The notes beneath the pieces were generated by a model that did not search any database, was not told the origin of the DNA, and worked only from the letters and a program-made list of their open reading frames with translations. The position numbers were made by a program, and so were the translations under genes. A stretch of 64,000 nt of DNA from Pseudomonas viridiflava. GTDB taxonomy: Bacteria > Pseudomonadota > Gammaproteobacteria > Pseudomonadales > Pseudomonadaceae. Positions 1 to 8,364 of this stretch are shown here, in pieces (within the stretch, counting starts at the first letter, position 1; the number at the start of each line of letters is the position of its first letter). The DNA is taken from NCBI RefSeq assembly GCF_900590885.1, contig NZ_UUON01000050.1:372001-436000 (forward strand). The letters run 5' to 3'.

Positions 1-1
1 C

Positions 2-268
2 GGGCAGGTGTTCGATACCCTCGAACTGGGCATGATCGCGGCCGCGCGGGGGTATGGCGTGTCCATGGGCGATTTGCTGATGGTGGCCGAAGACGTCGCC
101 CAAGGGCGGCTGAGCCTGCCGTGGCCGACGGCGGTGGCCAGTCGGGAAAACTATTACCTGGTGTGGCCAAAAACCCGTCCCGGTGGTGAGCGCTTGCGAC
201 GTCTGGCGGATTTTCTCCAGAGCGAAGTGCAGGCCATGGTTTTACCGGCGGTAGAGCGGCTCGACTGA
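2..268 (+). CDS. LysR-type transcriptional regulator, C-terminal fragment
   Basis: The gene is cut by the left edge; the frame opens at base 2 and no start codon is in the window. The 88 visible residues look like the end of a LysR-family effector-binding domain: a helix with LGMIAAARGYGVSMGD, then strand YYLVWPKTRP, then a final helix RLADFLQSEV, as in GcvA-type members. The DNA-binding domain would lie to the left. The downstream chemoreceptor has its own Shine-Dalgarno and a 177-base gap, so the two are probably independent. Family assignment rests on the tail only and the target is unknown. Confidence 0.6.
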   Translation, partial: GQVFDTLELGMIAAARGYGVSMGDLLMVAEDVAQGRLSLPWPTAVASRENYYLVWPKTRPGGERLRRLADFLQSEVQAMVLPAVERLD

Positions 269-445
269 GTGTTTGCAGGCCGTTCATGCAATCGTTTGCG
301 TGATACCCGTACGTTTCGCTCAAGTATTGCGCGCGCCCGCCGAAGTAGGTGTGTTGGAACCATCGTGCACCAACGCTATCCACCAGATAATTTGCCGAGC
401 AGCGCTATGAGATCAGGATGATCCTGGCCTCGGCCAGGAGCCCTC

Positions 446-2422
446 ATGTCTCAACCTCGCGCCCGGATTGCCTCCCAGTTAGGCCTCGCATTAGCCGTGA
501 TTCTGGCTGTCGCCATCAGCGGCAGTACCGTTTTCGCCTTGCGTTCCCTCGACTCCGCCAACCTCGATACCCGCGAGGAGCACCTGGCCAGCGAAGCGCG
601 TTTGCTCGCCGACCAACTCAATACGTTCCACAGCACGTTGCGCGAGAGTACGCAGCGCCTGACTGGATTGTTTGAAAAGCGCTTCAGCGCCGGTTTGAGT
701 GTGCAGGCTGATCAACTGGTCACCGTGGCCGGGGTGCAGACACCGAGCCTGCTGCTGGGCAGCGAAGTGCTCAACAATAACTTCACCGAAGTCGATGAGT
801 TCAAGCAGATGTCCGGCGGCGTAGCCACGGTTTTCGTGCGCAACGGTGAAGACTTCATCCGGGTCAGCACCTCCCTGACCAAACAGGACGGCAGCCGCGC
901 CATTGGCACTGTGCTTGATCGCCAGGGCCCGGCTTACCAGCGTGTGCTCGGTGGTCAGGCGTATATCGGCCGCGCGGTGCTGTTCGATCGTTCCTACATG
1001 ACCCAGTACAGCCCCGTACGGGACAGCAGCGGCAAGGTGATCGCCGTGCTGTTTATCGGTTTCGACTACACCGACGCGCAGGCCGCCCAGTTTGAAAACC
1101 TCAAACGCTTCCGCATTGGCCAGACCGGTTCGTTGGCGTTGCTGGATGAGCAGAAGCGTTGGCTGGTGCCGCCGGCCGGTGTGCAGGCGTTGGATCAGTC
1201 GGTTGCCGTGATGCTGGACCTGGCCAAGACCCCAGGCAAGGGTCGCTTCTGGAGCGACAAAAACGAAGACTTCTACAGCGTTTCGGTGCCGTTCGACGGT
1301 GGCCCTTGGGCTGTGGTCGCGAGCATGCCGAAGGCTGAAATCCGCGCAGTTACCTGGGCGGTGGGTATTCGCCTGGTGATCGGCAGCGTGCTGGCCATGC
1401 TGCTGGCGGTGGGCGCCACCGTCTGGCTGCTGCGCAGCAAACTGCAGCCTTTGAGTGATCTGGTGCGTCAAGCCGAGGCCTTGGGTGCCGGTGATTTGAG
1501 CGCGCGCCTCAATGTGTCCAGTCATGACGAAATCGGCCAGTTGGCGCGCAGCTTCAACCAGATGGGCGAAGCGCTGTCGACCATGGTGTCGCATATCCGC
1601 AAGGCGGCCGAAGAGGTCAACAGCCGTGCCCAGGCGCTGTCCGGGCTGTCTGGTGGTGCCTATGAAGGTATGGAGCAGCAGTCCGGCGAGATCACCAGCA
1701 TGGCCGGCGCGGTGGAGGAGTTCAGCGCCACCTCGCTGAACATCGCCGACAACATGGGCAGCACCGAGCGCCTGGCCCAGGAAAACGCGCAGCAGACCCG
1801 CATTGGCCGCACCTCGATGCAAGAGGCGTCGTCGTCGCTGGAACATATCGCGGCCGCGCTGAACAGCACCGCTACGGTGATCAACACCCTGGGCCAGCGC
1901 TCCCAGGAAATCGGCGGCATCGTCGGTGTGATCACCTCCATCGCCGAACAGACCAACCTGCTGGCGCTTAACGCCGCCATCGAAGCCGCCCGTGCCGGTG
2001 AACAGGGCCGTGGTTTTGCAGTGGTTGCGGATGAGGTGCGTAACTTGGCGTCGCGTACCCGTGAGGCCACGGATGAAATCTCCGGGATGATCCAGAGCAT
2101 CCAGAAAGAAACCGGCAACGCCATCAGCACCATGGAACACGGCAATGTGCTGATGCAGGAAGGACTGTCGCGCAACGCCGACGTGGCCTCGGCCCTGGCG
2201 CGTATCGACGAGCAAAGCCGCTCGGCCGGTCAGCAGTTCGCGGCGATCACCACCGCGACCCAGGAACAGAGCAGCACTGCGACCTTGCTCAGCAGCAACC
2301 TGCAGAGTATCGCGCTGGCCAACAGCGAGCAGCGTGAAGTGGTGTCCAACCTGGCGATCACTGCCAAGGAGCTGGAGACGCTGGCGGCGGGCTTGCGCCA
2401 TGAGGTGGATCGCTTTCGCTGA
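446..2422 (+). CDS. Methyl-accepting chemotaxis protein with Cache-type sensor
   Basis: A 658-residue transmembrane chemoreceptor that would relay periplasmic ligand binding to CheA/CheW. TM1 is at about residues 10-32 and TM2 at about 300-328. The periplasmic part between them looks like a Cache_3/Cache_2 sensor (YIGRAVLFDRSYMTQYSPV, then VLFIGFDYTD). A HAMP segment follows (DEIGQLARSFNQMGEAL). The MCP signalling tip lies at about 489-535, with EQTNLLALNAAIEAARAGEQ and GFAVVADEVRNLA. The start is supported by AGGAG five bases upstream. It ends in HEVDRFR, with no CheR-binding pentapeptide visible. The ligand is unknown, and no che genes are nearby, so it is an orphan receptor. Confidence 0.95.
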   Translation: MSQPRARIASQLGLALAVILAVAISGSTVFALRSLDSANLDTREEHLASEARLLADQLNTFHSTLRESTQRLTGLFEKRFSAGLSVQADQLVTVAGVQTPSLLLGSEVLNNNFTEVDEFKQMSGGVATVFVRNGEDFIRVSTSLTKQDGSRAIGTVLDRQGPAYQRVLGGQAYIGRAVLFDRSYMTQYSPVRDSSGKVIAVLFIGFDYTDAQAAQFENLKRFRIGQTGSLALLDEQKRWLVPPAGVQALDQSVAVMLDLAKTPGKGRFWSDKNEDFYSVSVPFDGGPWAVVASMPKAEIRAVTWAVGIRLVIGSVLAMLLAVGATVWLLRSKLQPLSDLVRQAEALGAGDLSARLNVSSHDEIGQLARSFNQMGEALSTMVSHIRKAAEEVNSRAQALSGLSGGAYEGMEQQSGEITSMAGAVEEFSATSLNIADNMGSTERLAQENAQQTRIGRTSMQEASSSLEHIAAALNSTATVINTLGQRSQEIGGIVGVITSIAEQTNLLALNAAIEAARAGEQGRGFAVVADEVRNLASRTREATDEISGMIQSIQKETGNAISTMEHGNVLMQEGLSRNADVASALARIDEQSRSAGQQFAAITTATQEQSSTATLLSSNLQSIALANSEQREVVSNLAITAKELETLAAGLRHEVDRFR

Positions 2423-2460
2423 AACCCGGTCTCCTAGGCACATTTGGTTCTGTATCAGGC

Positions 2461-3957
2461 TTAAGTGATTGCGGCTGGCCGGTATTGCAGGGCCTCTTTC
2501 AGGTGGTCGCGGCTGATGCTGTCCACCTGATCCAGATCAGCCAACGTACGCGCCACTTTGAGCAGCCGATGTGCCGCCCTCAGCGACAATGTCAGCCGCT
2601 CGCAGGCGCTTTCCAGCCAGCCTTCATCGGCCTTCGCCAGCTTGCAGTGCTTGCGCAGCCCCGGCAGGTCAAGAAAGGCATTGGCGCAACCCTGGCGCTT
2701 TTGCTGATGCTCACGGGCTTGGGCAACCTGCGCCGAGGCCGTCGCGGTGTTATCGCCGGCGTCCTGGGCAGGATTCAGCGCAGTGGTTTCCCGCGCCACG
2801 GTAAGGTGCAGGTCGATCCGATCCAGCAACGGGCCCGACAGCTTGTTGCGATAGCGCTGGATCTGTTCCGGCGTGCAGCGACAACGCCCGCTGGGTTCGC
2901 CCAGATAGCCGCACGGGCAAGGGTTCATTGCCGCCACCAGCTGAAAACGCGCGGGGAAACTCACGCGATCGCGCGCGCGGGAAATCACGATATGGCCTGA
3001 CTCCAGCGGCTCGCGCAGCACCTCCAGCACCTTGCGATCAAACTCCGGCAATTCATCCAGAAACAGCACCCCGTGGTGGGCCAGGGTGATTTCCCCCGGT
3101 TGTGGCTTTGAGCCGCCACCCACCAGCGCCGGGCCCGAGGCCGAGTGGTGCGGCTGGCGAAACGGACGATGGGGCCAATGGCTCAACGGCGCCAGGCTGA
3201 CTACCGATTGAATCGCGGCGACTTCCAGGGCTTCCTGCTCGCTCAACGGCGGCAGTAACCCAGGCAGGCGGCTGGCGAGCAAGGTCTTGCCGGTGCCGGG
3301 TGGGCCGCTGAACAACAGGTTATGCGCGCCTGCGGCGGCGATCAGCAGGGCGCGCTTGGCGGCGAGCTGGCCCTGCACTTCACTCAGGTCCGGGTAGGGT
3401 TTGTTCAAGTACAGCAAGCCGTCGGACTTGTAGGGTTCAATCGGTACGTGCCCATTCAAGTGGGCCACGACCTGCAGCAAGTGATCCACCGCAATCACCT
3501 TCAAGCCCGAGGCCAGGCACGCTTCCTCCGCATTCGCCCTGGGCACTATCACGGTGCGTCCCGCCTTGCGTGCCGCCAACGCCGCCGGCAACACGCCTTT
3601 GACTGCGCGCACTGCGCCGGACAAGGCCAATTCCCCCAGGCATTCCACGTTGTCGAGCATCAACGCCGGCACCTGCACGCTCGCCGCGAGGATCCCCAGG
3701 GCAATCGCCAGATCAAAACGCCCGCCGTCCTTGGGCAGGTCGGCGGGCGCGAGGTTGAGGGTGATGCGGCGCGAGGGGTATTGCAGCGCGGAGTTGAGAA
3801 TGGCACTGCGCACGCGGTCCTTGCTTTCCTTGACGGCGGTTTCCGGCAGGCCCACCAGCGTCAGGGACGGCAGACCATTGGCCATATGCACTTCGACGGT
3901 TACGGCAGGCGCTTCGACGCCGATTTGGGCGCGGCTGTGGACGATGGCGAGGGACAT
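2461..3957 (-). CDS. comM: YifB/ComM family Mg chelatase-like AAA ATPase
   Basis: A 498-residue protein of the ComM/YifB family; ComM is a hexameric helicase that promotes branch migration during natural transformation. The N-terminal Lon-like domain covers about residues 1-180. Walker A GPPGTGKT is at 218-225, Walker B LFLDELPEF at about 299-306, and a four-cysteine cluster CPCGYLGEPSGRCRC at 347-361. The frame is open to 4098, but the start at 3957 (MSLAIVHSRAQIG) is preceded by AAGGAA and matches family N-termini. It lies downstream of ubiK on the same strand with a REP palindrome between them. Natural competence in the host is not shown by this window. Confidence 0.95.
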   Translation of the reverse strand: MSLAIVHSRAQIGVEAPAVTVEVHMANGLPSLTLVGLPETAVKESKDRVRSAILNSALQYPSRRITLNLAPADLPKDGGRFDLAIALGILAASVQVPALMLDNVECLGELALSGAVRAVKGVLPAALAARKAGRTVIVPRANAEEACLASGLKVIAVDHLLQVVAHLNGHVPIEPYKSDGLLYLNKPYPDLSEVQGQLAAKRALLIAAAGAHNLLFSGPPGTGKTLLASRLPGLLPPLSEQEALEVAAIQSVVSLAPLSHWPHRPFRQPHHSASGPALVGGGSKPQPGEITLAHHGVLFLDELPEFDRKVLEVLREPLESGHIVISRARDRVSFPARFQLVAAMNPCPCGYLGEPSGRCRCTPEQIQRYRNKLSGPLLDRIDLHLTVARETTALNPAQDAGDNTATASAQVAQAREHQQKRQGCANAFLDLPGLRKHCKLAKADEGWLESACERLTLSLRAAHRLLKVARTLADLDQVDSISRDHLKEALQYRPAAIT

Positions 3958-4070
3958 GCTCGTTCCTTGAGTGGAGGGCCGCTTCCTGCGGTTTTTCAAG
4001 GGTAGACGAGGTGGGGAGGAGCGAGGCGGGGGAGGTTTTACAGAACGTATCCGTGGAGCAATGCAAAACA

Positions 4071-4101
4071 AATGTGGGAGGGGGCAAGCCCCTCCCACAT
4101 T
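4071..4101. repeat. REP palindrome, single-hairpin form
   Basis: The 13-base arms AATGTGGGAGGGG and CCCCTCCCACATT flank a 5-base GCAAG loop. The core GTGGGAGGGGGC is the repeat family seen seven more times in this window. It sits between the ubiK stop and the comM start. Confidence 0.9.
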
Positions 4102-4109
4102 GACCGAGT

Positions 4110-4379
4110 TTATTCAGCCGCAGGCGTCAGCCGCGCTTCCAGCTCTGCGACTTTGGCCTCCAGGCTCTCCAGCCGCGCACGCGTGCGGGCCAGTACCACC
4201 ATCTGGCTATCAAACTCTTCGCGGCTCACCAGGTCGAGTTTGCTGAAGCCACTTTGCAGCAGCGCCTTGAACTGGCTTTCGATTTCATTGCGGGGCAGCG
4301 GGGTGTCGCCGCTGAACAGGCGAGAGGCGTGGCCGCTCAGGGCGTCGAGGAGGTCTTTGGGCGCGAGCATGGGAAACAT
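4110..4379 (-). CDS. ubiK: Ubiquinone biosynthesis accessory factor UbiK
   Basis: An 89-residue protein of the YqiC/BMFP family. UbiK binds UbiJ and lipids and assists the soluble ubiquinone-biosynthesis complex. The N-terminal half contains ALSGHASRLFSGDTPLPRNE, which is diagnostic of the family, and the C-terminal half is a heptad-rich coiled coil (LARTRARLESLEAKVAELEARL) that drives trimerisation. Two start codons are possible: 4379, with GGA directly upstream, or an internal ATG at 4370 (MLAPKDLL), which matches most homologues. It is transcribed leftward and divergent from glnK; comM follows after a REP element. Confidence 0.9.
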   Translation of the reverse strand: MFPMLAPKDLLDALSGHASRLFSGDTPLPRNEIESQFKALLQSGFSKLDLVSREEFDSQMVVLARTRARLESLEAKVAELEARLTPAAE

Positions 4380-4792
4380 TCCGGAAAAACTGTTGGCGGG
4401 CAGTGTATCACGCAGCGTCTATAGTCTTTTTCACGGCCCTGTGCGCACGCTTTTCGCGCATATGGCCGGGCGGCAGCGCACTGTTATTGTGCGCATTGCG
4501 GCCGCCAACCCGCCCCGCAGGTGGGCATAAGTGGGCAAAGGACTGATTTCAGTGATTTTAACGGAGCTGGCAAGGTTTCTGCTTAGACGATCATGACCCA
4601 TGCACTGATGCAGTCGCTGTGACGAATGCAGTGCGCCGACGGATCAGGGGTACAGGTTTCGTCACCAGTGGTTCGCTGGCGTCGTAAGGGCAACTGCCCT
4701 GCGACGATGCGTTACAAAGCCAGGCACTGCGCTTAGACTTGAGACGGGTTTGTTTTCCTGGGGCAAGTCCACCAATTCGGGAGAGAGTTTTC
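4380..4792. other. Divergent non-coding region between ubiK and glnK (413 bp)
   Basis: No coding frame is convincing here. It must hold the leftward ubiK promoter and the rightward glnK promoter. A GG-N10-GC element (4689-4702) is a possible sigma-54 promoter for glnK. About 85 bases upstream of it, TGCACTGATGCAGT (4601-4614) and ATGCAGTGCG (4626-4635) form an inverted pair of GCACT-type half sites that could be activator (NtrC) sites, although neither matches the consensus well. Confidence 0.5.
4688..4702 (+). promoter_or_regulatory. Candidate sigma-54 promoter of glnK-amtB
   Basis: GGGCAACTGCCCTGC has the obligatory GG (4689-4690) and GC (4701-4702) exactly ten bases apart, with partial agreement to TGGCAC-N5-TTGC. 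The predicted transcript would begin near 4714, about 80 bases before the glnK start. glnK-amtB operons in proteobacteria are classically RpoN/NtrC dependent, which supports the call; the -12 half is imperfect (CTGC). Confidence 0.35.
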
Positions 4793-5131
4793 ATGAAGCT
4801 AGTCACTGCCATCATCAAGCCGTTCAAGTTGGACGATGTACGCGAGTCGTTGTCCGAAATCGGCGTGCAGGGCATTACCGTTACTGAGGTCAAAGGCTTC
4901 GGTCGGCAGAAGGGTCACACCGAGCTGTATCGCGGCGCGGAATACGTAGTCGATTTCCTGCCGAAGGTGAAGATTGATGTCGCCATTGACGACAAGGATC
5001 TTGATCGGGTTATCGAGGCGATAACCAAGGCCGCCAACACCGGCAAGATCGGTGACGGCAAGATCTTCGTGGTCAATCTGGAACAGGCTATTCGCATCCG
5101 TACCGGCGAAACCGATACCGACGCAATCTAA
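4793..5131 (+). CDS. glnK: P-II family nitrogen regulatory protein GlnK
   Basis: A 112-residue trimeric signalling protein that senses 2-oxoglutarate, ATP/ADP and uridylylation state, and blocks AmtB when nitrogen is plentiful. The T-loop GHTELYRGAEY carries the uridylylation residue Tyr51. The C-terminal signature TGKIGDGKIFV is intact. The open frame extends upstream to 4739, but MKLVTAIIKPFKL is the universal P-II start and GGGAGAG precedes it. amtB begins 34 bases after the stop with its own AGGAG, so the pair forms the standard glnK-amtB operon, probably under RpoN/NtrC control. Confidence 0.98.
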   Translation: MKLVTAIIKPFKLDDVRESLSEIGVQGITVTEVKGFGRQKGHTELYRGAEYVVDFLPKVKIDVAIDDKDLDRVIEAITKAANTGKIGDGKIFVVNLEQAIRIRTGETDTDAI

Positions 5132-5165
5132 GCCGCCAAACCCCAACGCCCCAGGAGAAAACAAT

Positions 5166-6503
5166 ATGACTCTGCGTAAATTCGCAGGGCTCGGAGCCCT
5201 GTTGTCCATCGTAATGCCAAGCCTGGCCATGGCGGCAGACGAAGTGGCTGCTCCAGTCCTCAATTCCGGCGACACCGCCTGGATGCTGACCGCCACCGCA
5301 CTGGTGCTGTTCATGACCATCCCCGGCCTGGCGCTGTTCTACGGCGGCATGGTCCGCTCCAAAAATATTCTGTCGGTGATGATGCAGTGCTTCGCCATCA
5401 CTGGCTTGATCAGCATCCTGTGGGTCGTCTACGGCTACAGCATCGCGTTCGATACCACCGGTATGGAACAGGGTGTCGTCAACTTCAACTCCTTCTTCGG
5501 CGGCATGGGCAAGGCGTTCCTGGCGGGTGTCACCCCGGCCAGCATCACCGGGCCTGCGGCGCTGTTCCCGGAAGCGGTGTTCATCACCTTCCAGATGACC
5601 TTCGCCATCATCACCCCGGCGCTGATCGTTGGTGCCTTCGCTGAGCGTATGAAGTTCTCCGCGATGCTGATCTTCATGGGCATCTGGTTCACCCTGGTCT
5701 ATGCGCCGATCGCGCACATGGTCTGGAGCGGCAACGGTGGCCTGATGTGGGACTGGGGCGTGCTGGACTTCGCCGGCGGCACCGTGGTGCACATCAACGC
5801 CGGTGTGGCAGGCCTGGTGGCGTGCATCGTGCTCGGCAAGCGCAAAGGCTTCCCGACCACTCCGATGGCACCGCACAACCTGGGTTACACCCTGGTGGGC
5901 GCGGCAATGCTGTGGATCGGCTGGTTTGGTTTCAACGCCGGTTCCGCAGCTGCCGCCAACGGCACTGCCGGTATGGCGATGCTGGTTACCCAGATCGCTA
6001 CCGCTGCTGCGGCGCTGGGCTGGATGTTCGCCGAGTGGATCACTCACGGTAAGCCAAGCGCGCTGGGCATTGCCTCGGGTGTGGTGGCTGGCCTGGTCGC
6101 CGTTACCCCGGCTGCCGGCACTGTTGGCCCGATGGGCGCCCTGGTGATCGGCCTGGTCGCTGGTGTGGTCTGCTTCTTCTGCGCCACCAGCCTCAAGCGC
6201 AAGCTGGGCTATGACGACTCCCTGGACGCATTCGGCGTGCACGGTATCGGCGGTATCGTCGGTGCGATCCTCACCGGTGTGTTTGCAGCCCCGGCACTGG
6301 GCGGCTTTGGCACTGTGACTGACATCGCGGCGCAGGTCTGGATCCAGTGCAAAGGCGTTGGCTTCACCGTGATCTACACGGCTATCGTGACCTTCATCAT
6401 CCTCAAGGTGCTGGACATGGTCATGGGCCTGCGGGTTACCGAGGAAGAAGAGGCTGTTGGCCTCGACTTGGCGCAACACAACGAACGCGGCTACAACTTG
6501 TAA
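5166..6503 (+). CDS. amtB: Ammonium transporter AmtB
   Basis: A 445-residue ammonium channel of the Amt/Rh family. A cleavable signal peptide ends near residue 23 (PSLAMA-ADE), as in other proteobacterial AmtB proteins, followed by about eleven membrane helices. Signature segments include GLALFYGGMVRSKN, the DFAGGTVVHINAGVAGLV strand with the first pore histidine, and DDSLDAFGVHGIGGIVGAI with the second. The C-terminal tail (GLRVTEEEEAVGLDLAQHNERGY) is the conserved cytosolic GlnK-binding segment. The start at 5166 is chosen for AGGAG upstream and the signal peptide. A strong terminator follows. Confidence 0.98.
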   Translation: MTLRKFAGLGALLSIVMPSLAMAADEVAAPVLNSGDTAWMLTATALVLFMTIPGLALFYGGMVRSKNILSVMMQCFAITGLISILWVVYGYSIAFDTTGMEQGVVNFNSFFGGMGKAFLAGVTPASITGPAALFPEAVFITFQMTFAIITPALIVGAFAERMKFSAMLIFMGIWFTLVYAPIAHMVWSGNGGLMWDWGVLDFAGGTVVHINAGVAGLVACIVLGKRKGFPTTPMAPHNLGYTLVGAAMLWIGWFGFNAGSAAAANGTAGMAMLVTQIATAAAALGWMFAEWITHGKPSALGIASGVVAGLVAVTPAAGTVGPMGALVIGLVAGVVCFFCATSLKRKLGYDDSLDAFGVHGIGGIVGAILTGVFAAPALGGFGTVTDIAAQVWIQCKGVGFTVIYTAIVTFIILKVLDMVMGLRVTEEEEAVGLDLAQHNERGYNL

Positions 6504-6512
6504 GTACGCGTA

Positions 6513-6544
6513 AAAAAGATGCCCGGCTTGCCGGGCATTTTTTT
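6513..6544 (+). terminator. Rho-independent terminator after amtB
   Basis: The hairpin ATGCCCGG-CTTG-CCGGGCAT (6519-6538) is followed by a run of T and preceded by a run of A. It closes the glnK-amtB operon ten bases after the stop. Confidence 0.9.
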
Positions 6545-6714
6545 GTCTGTTGTTTGTCAGTCGTAAGAGGCTGTAACGGTTTTTGCAGCAAGTTTGTGTT
6601 CGGCCGCACACGGCACTTTCAGGCATGCGAATGTCTTACAGGCATGTAGGCGTATTCGGCACTTTGTTTTTTCCCTAAGCGCGCTAGAATGCGCGCCGAT
6701 GGGCGGAGAACTGT

Positions 6715-7140
6715 ATGTGGCAACAGACCCTGATTACCCTGCGGGCCAAGCCCCGGGGCTTTCACCTGGTGACCGACGAGTTGCTGGCCGGCTTGCCTGA
6801 GTTGAAGGCCTGTCGCGTGGGCCTGTTGCACCTGTGGCTGCAGCACACCTCGGCCTCGTTGACCGTCAACGAGAATGCCGACCCGGCGGTTCGTCGTGAC
6901 TTCGAGCGTTTCTTCAATTCGCTGGTGCCGCAAGGCCACGCCGGATTCGAGCATAACGACGAGGGTCCGGATGATCTGCCGGCGCACTTCAAGGCCAGTC
7001 TCCTGGGCTGCCAGCTGAGTTTGCCGGTGAAGGCCGGCCGCTTGGCGATAGGGACCTGGCAAGGTGTTTATCTGGGCGAGCACCGTGATCATGGCGGTGC
7101 TCGTAAAGTCCTCGCCACCTTGCACGGTGATGGGGCATAA
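6715..7140 (+). CDS. yjbQ: YjbQ family protein (secondary thiamine-phosphate synthase-like)
   Basis: A 141-residue single-domain UPF0047/YjbQ protein. Homologues form trimers and some have weak thiamine-phosphate synthase activity; the physiological role is unsettled. Family motifs visible are HTSASLTVNENADP at about residues 44-57, a GHAGFEHNDEGPDDLPAH segment, and WQGVYLGEHRDHGG near the C terminus, which carry the conserved histidines. The length is normal. It lies between amtB and sutA on the same strand, after the amtB terminator, so it has its own promoter in 6545-6714. Confidence 0.92.
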   Translation: MWQQTLITLRAKPRGFHLVTDELLAGLPELKACRVGLLHLWLQHTSASLTVNENADPAVRRDFERFFNSLVPQGHAGFEHNDEGPDDLPAHFKASLLGCQLSLPVKAGRLAIGTWQGVYLGEHRDHGGARKVLATLHGDGA

Positions 7141-7242
7141 GCCACGGGAAATCCTGTGGACGTTGATTTTTTTCCAGCGACCTCGACAGAGGGTGAAGCT
7201 GGGCTATAACTAATCTGCTTTTCGCAAGTCATGAGGTAGAAC

Positions 7243-7569
7243 ATGAGCGACGATGATCTGGAAAACGACGAACTGGAAGTAGGTGACGAAGACGACACCG
7301 AAGAAGGCCTCGAAGCGGCGGCGGAAGACGTGGCTGACGACGACGGTGGCGATGATGCGCCTGCTCCGGCTGCCAAAGGCAAGGCCAAGGCCGCTGTGTC
7401 GGTAGACGAGCTGCCGAGCGTTGAAGCCAAGAACAAAGAGCGCGATGCGCTGGCCCGTGCGATGGAAGAGTTCCTCGCTAAAGGCGGCAAAGTGCAGGAA
7501 GTCGAGGCCAACGTGGTGGCAGATCCACCGAAGAAGCCGGATAACAAGTACGGCAGCCGACCTATCTGA
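7243..7569 (+). CDS. sutA: SutA, RNA-polymerase-associated transcriptional regulator
   Basis: A 108-residue protein resembling SutA of P. aeruginosa, which binds RNA polymerase and raises expression of ribosomal and maintenance genes during slow growth. The N-terminal half is extremely acidic and probably disordered (DDDLENDELEVGDEDDTEE). A short Lys/Ala/Pro linker follows, then a helix NKERDALARAMEEFLAKGG and a tail ending NKYGSRPI. The position next to glnK-amtB-yjbQ matches the P. aeruginosa locus as I recall it. A terminator follows within 25 bases, so it is probably monocistronic. Confidence 0.88.
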   Translation: MSDDDLENDELEVGDEDDTEEGLEAAAEDVADDDGGDDAPAPAAKGKAKAAVSVDELPSVEAKNKERDALARAMEEFLAKGGKVQEVEANVVADPPKKPDNKYGSRPI

Positions 7570-7590
7570 GGTCAGCCACCTGCTTGTAGG

Positions 7591-7619
7591 AAAAAGCCCG
7601 CCGTCGCTGCGGGCTTTTT
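7591..7619 (+). terminator. Rho-independent terminator after sutA
   Basis: AAAAAGCCCGC, a seven-base loop, then GCGGGCTTTTT. The flanking A and T runs make it potentially bidirectional, so it could also stop readthrough from the leftward HAD gene. Confidence 0.88.
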
Positions 7620-7645
7620 CATGCCTGTGAGTTTTGTGGAGATGC

Positions 7646-7662
7646 AAATGTGGGAGGGGGCT
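7646..7662. repeat. REP half-element (singlet)
   Basis: AAATGTGGGAGGGGGCT matches the left arm of the other REP palindromes here, but the right arm is missing and sequence unrelated to the repeat follows directly. It lies between the convergent sutA and HAD genes. Confidence 0.75.
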
Positions 7663-7668
7663 AAAGTG

Positions 7669-8364
7669 TTACTGCCAGCTGCGGAGCAACTCAGGCAACT
7701 CCGTCAGGCTGCGAATCTGCGCATCTGGATGCTTGTCCCCCTCCCAACCCTTGCCCGTCGGGTTAAACCACACCGCCCGCAGCCCCGCCTGCTGTGCGCC
7801 GGCAATGTCATCGCCCGGGTGATCGCCAACATGCACCGCCGCACCGGCGTCCACGCCGCCACGCTGCAGCGCCTCTTGAAACAATCGTGCATCCGGCTTG
7901 GCGATACCGATGTCTTCGGCCCGCAGGGCAAAGTGGAAGTAATCCGCCAGCCCCACGCGCTGCACGTCGGCGTTGCCATTGGTGATGACCCCCAGCAAAA
8001 AGTGCTGGCGCAAAGCCTGGAGCATCGGCTCGGCTTCCGGGAACACGCTGATCTGGTGCCGCGCGTGAATGAACGCCTCGAAGCACACATCGGCCATTTC
8101 CGTGGCTTCTGGCTGTGGATAACCCGCCTCTTCAAAGGCATGCATCAGCACGCGGTGGCGCAATACGCTGATGCGATGCTTGAGTTCCGGATGGCGCTGC
8201 AACACTTGCTGGCGCAGGCTGGCGAAGTGTTCCAAAGGTAAGTCGCCCACCTTGGACGCATTAACCGCCAGCCATTCGCGCATCGACGCTTCGGCGCTGA
8301 TGATGACGGGTACGTTGTCCCAGAGTGTGTCGTCCAGGTCGAAGGTGATCAGCTTGATACTCAT
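7669..8364 (-). CDS. yigB: HAD-superfamily phosphatase, YigB-like
   Basis: A 231-residue haloacid-dehalogenase-type phosphatase. In E. coli, YigB downstream of xerC dephosphorylates a riboflavin precursor (5-amino-6-ribitylamino-uracil phosphate) and FMN; the same position after xerC here supports that homologue. Motif I is FDLDDTLWDN with nucleophile Asp9 and acid Asp11. Motif II is VITNGNAD, motif III lysine is in IAKPDARLF, and motif IV is HVGDHPGDDIAGA. Its ATG overlaps the xerC stop by four bases, implying translational coupling. Substrate assignment is by synteny only. Confidence 0.85.
   Translation of the reverse strand: MSIKLITFDLDDTLWDNVPVIISAEASMREWLAVNASKVGDLPLEHFASLRQQVLQRHPELKHRISVLRHRVLMHAFEEAGYPQPEATEMADVCFEAFIHARHQISVFPEAEPMLQALRQHFLLGVITNGNADVQRVGLADYFHFALRAEDIGIAKPDARLFQEALQRGGVDAGAAVHVGDHPGDDIAGAQQAGLRAVWFNPTGKGWEGDKHPDAQIRSLTELPELLRSWQ

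Noticed and set aside
4721..4737. AGGCAC-type alternative sigma-54 promoter before glnK
   Set aside because: Ten bases after the GG there is AG instead of the required GC.
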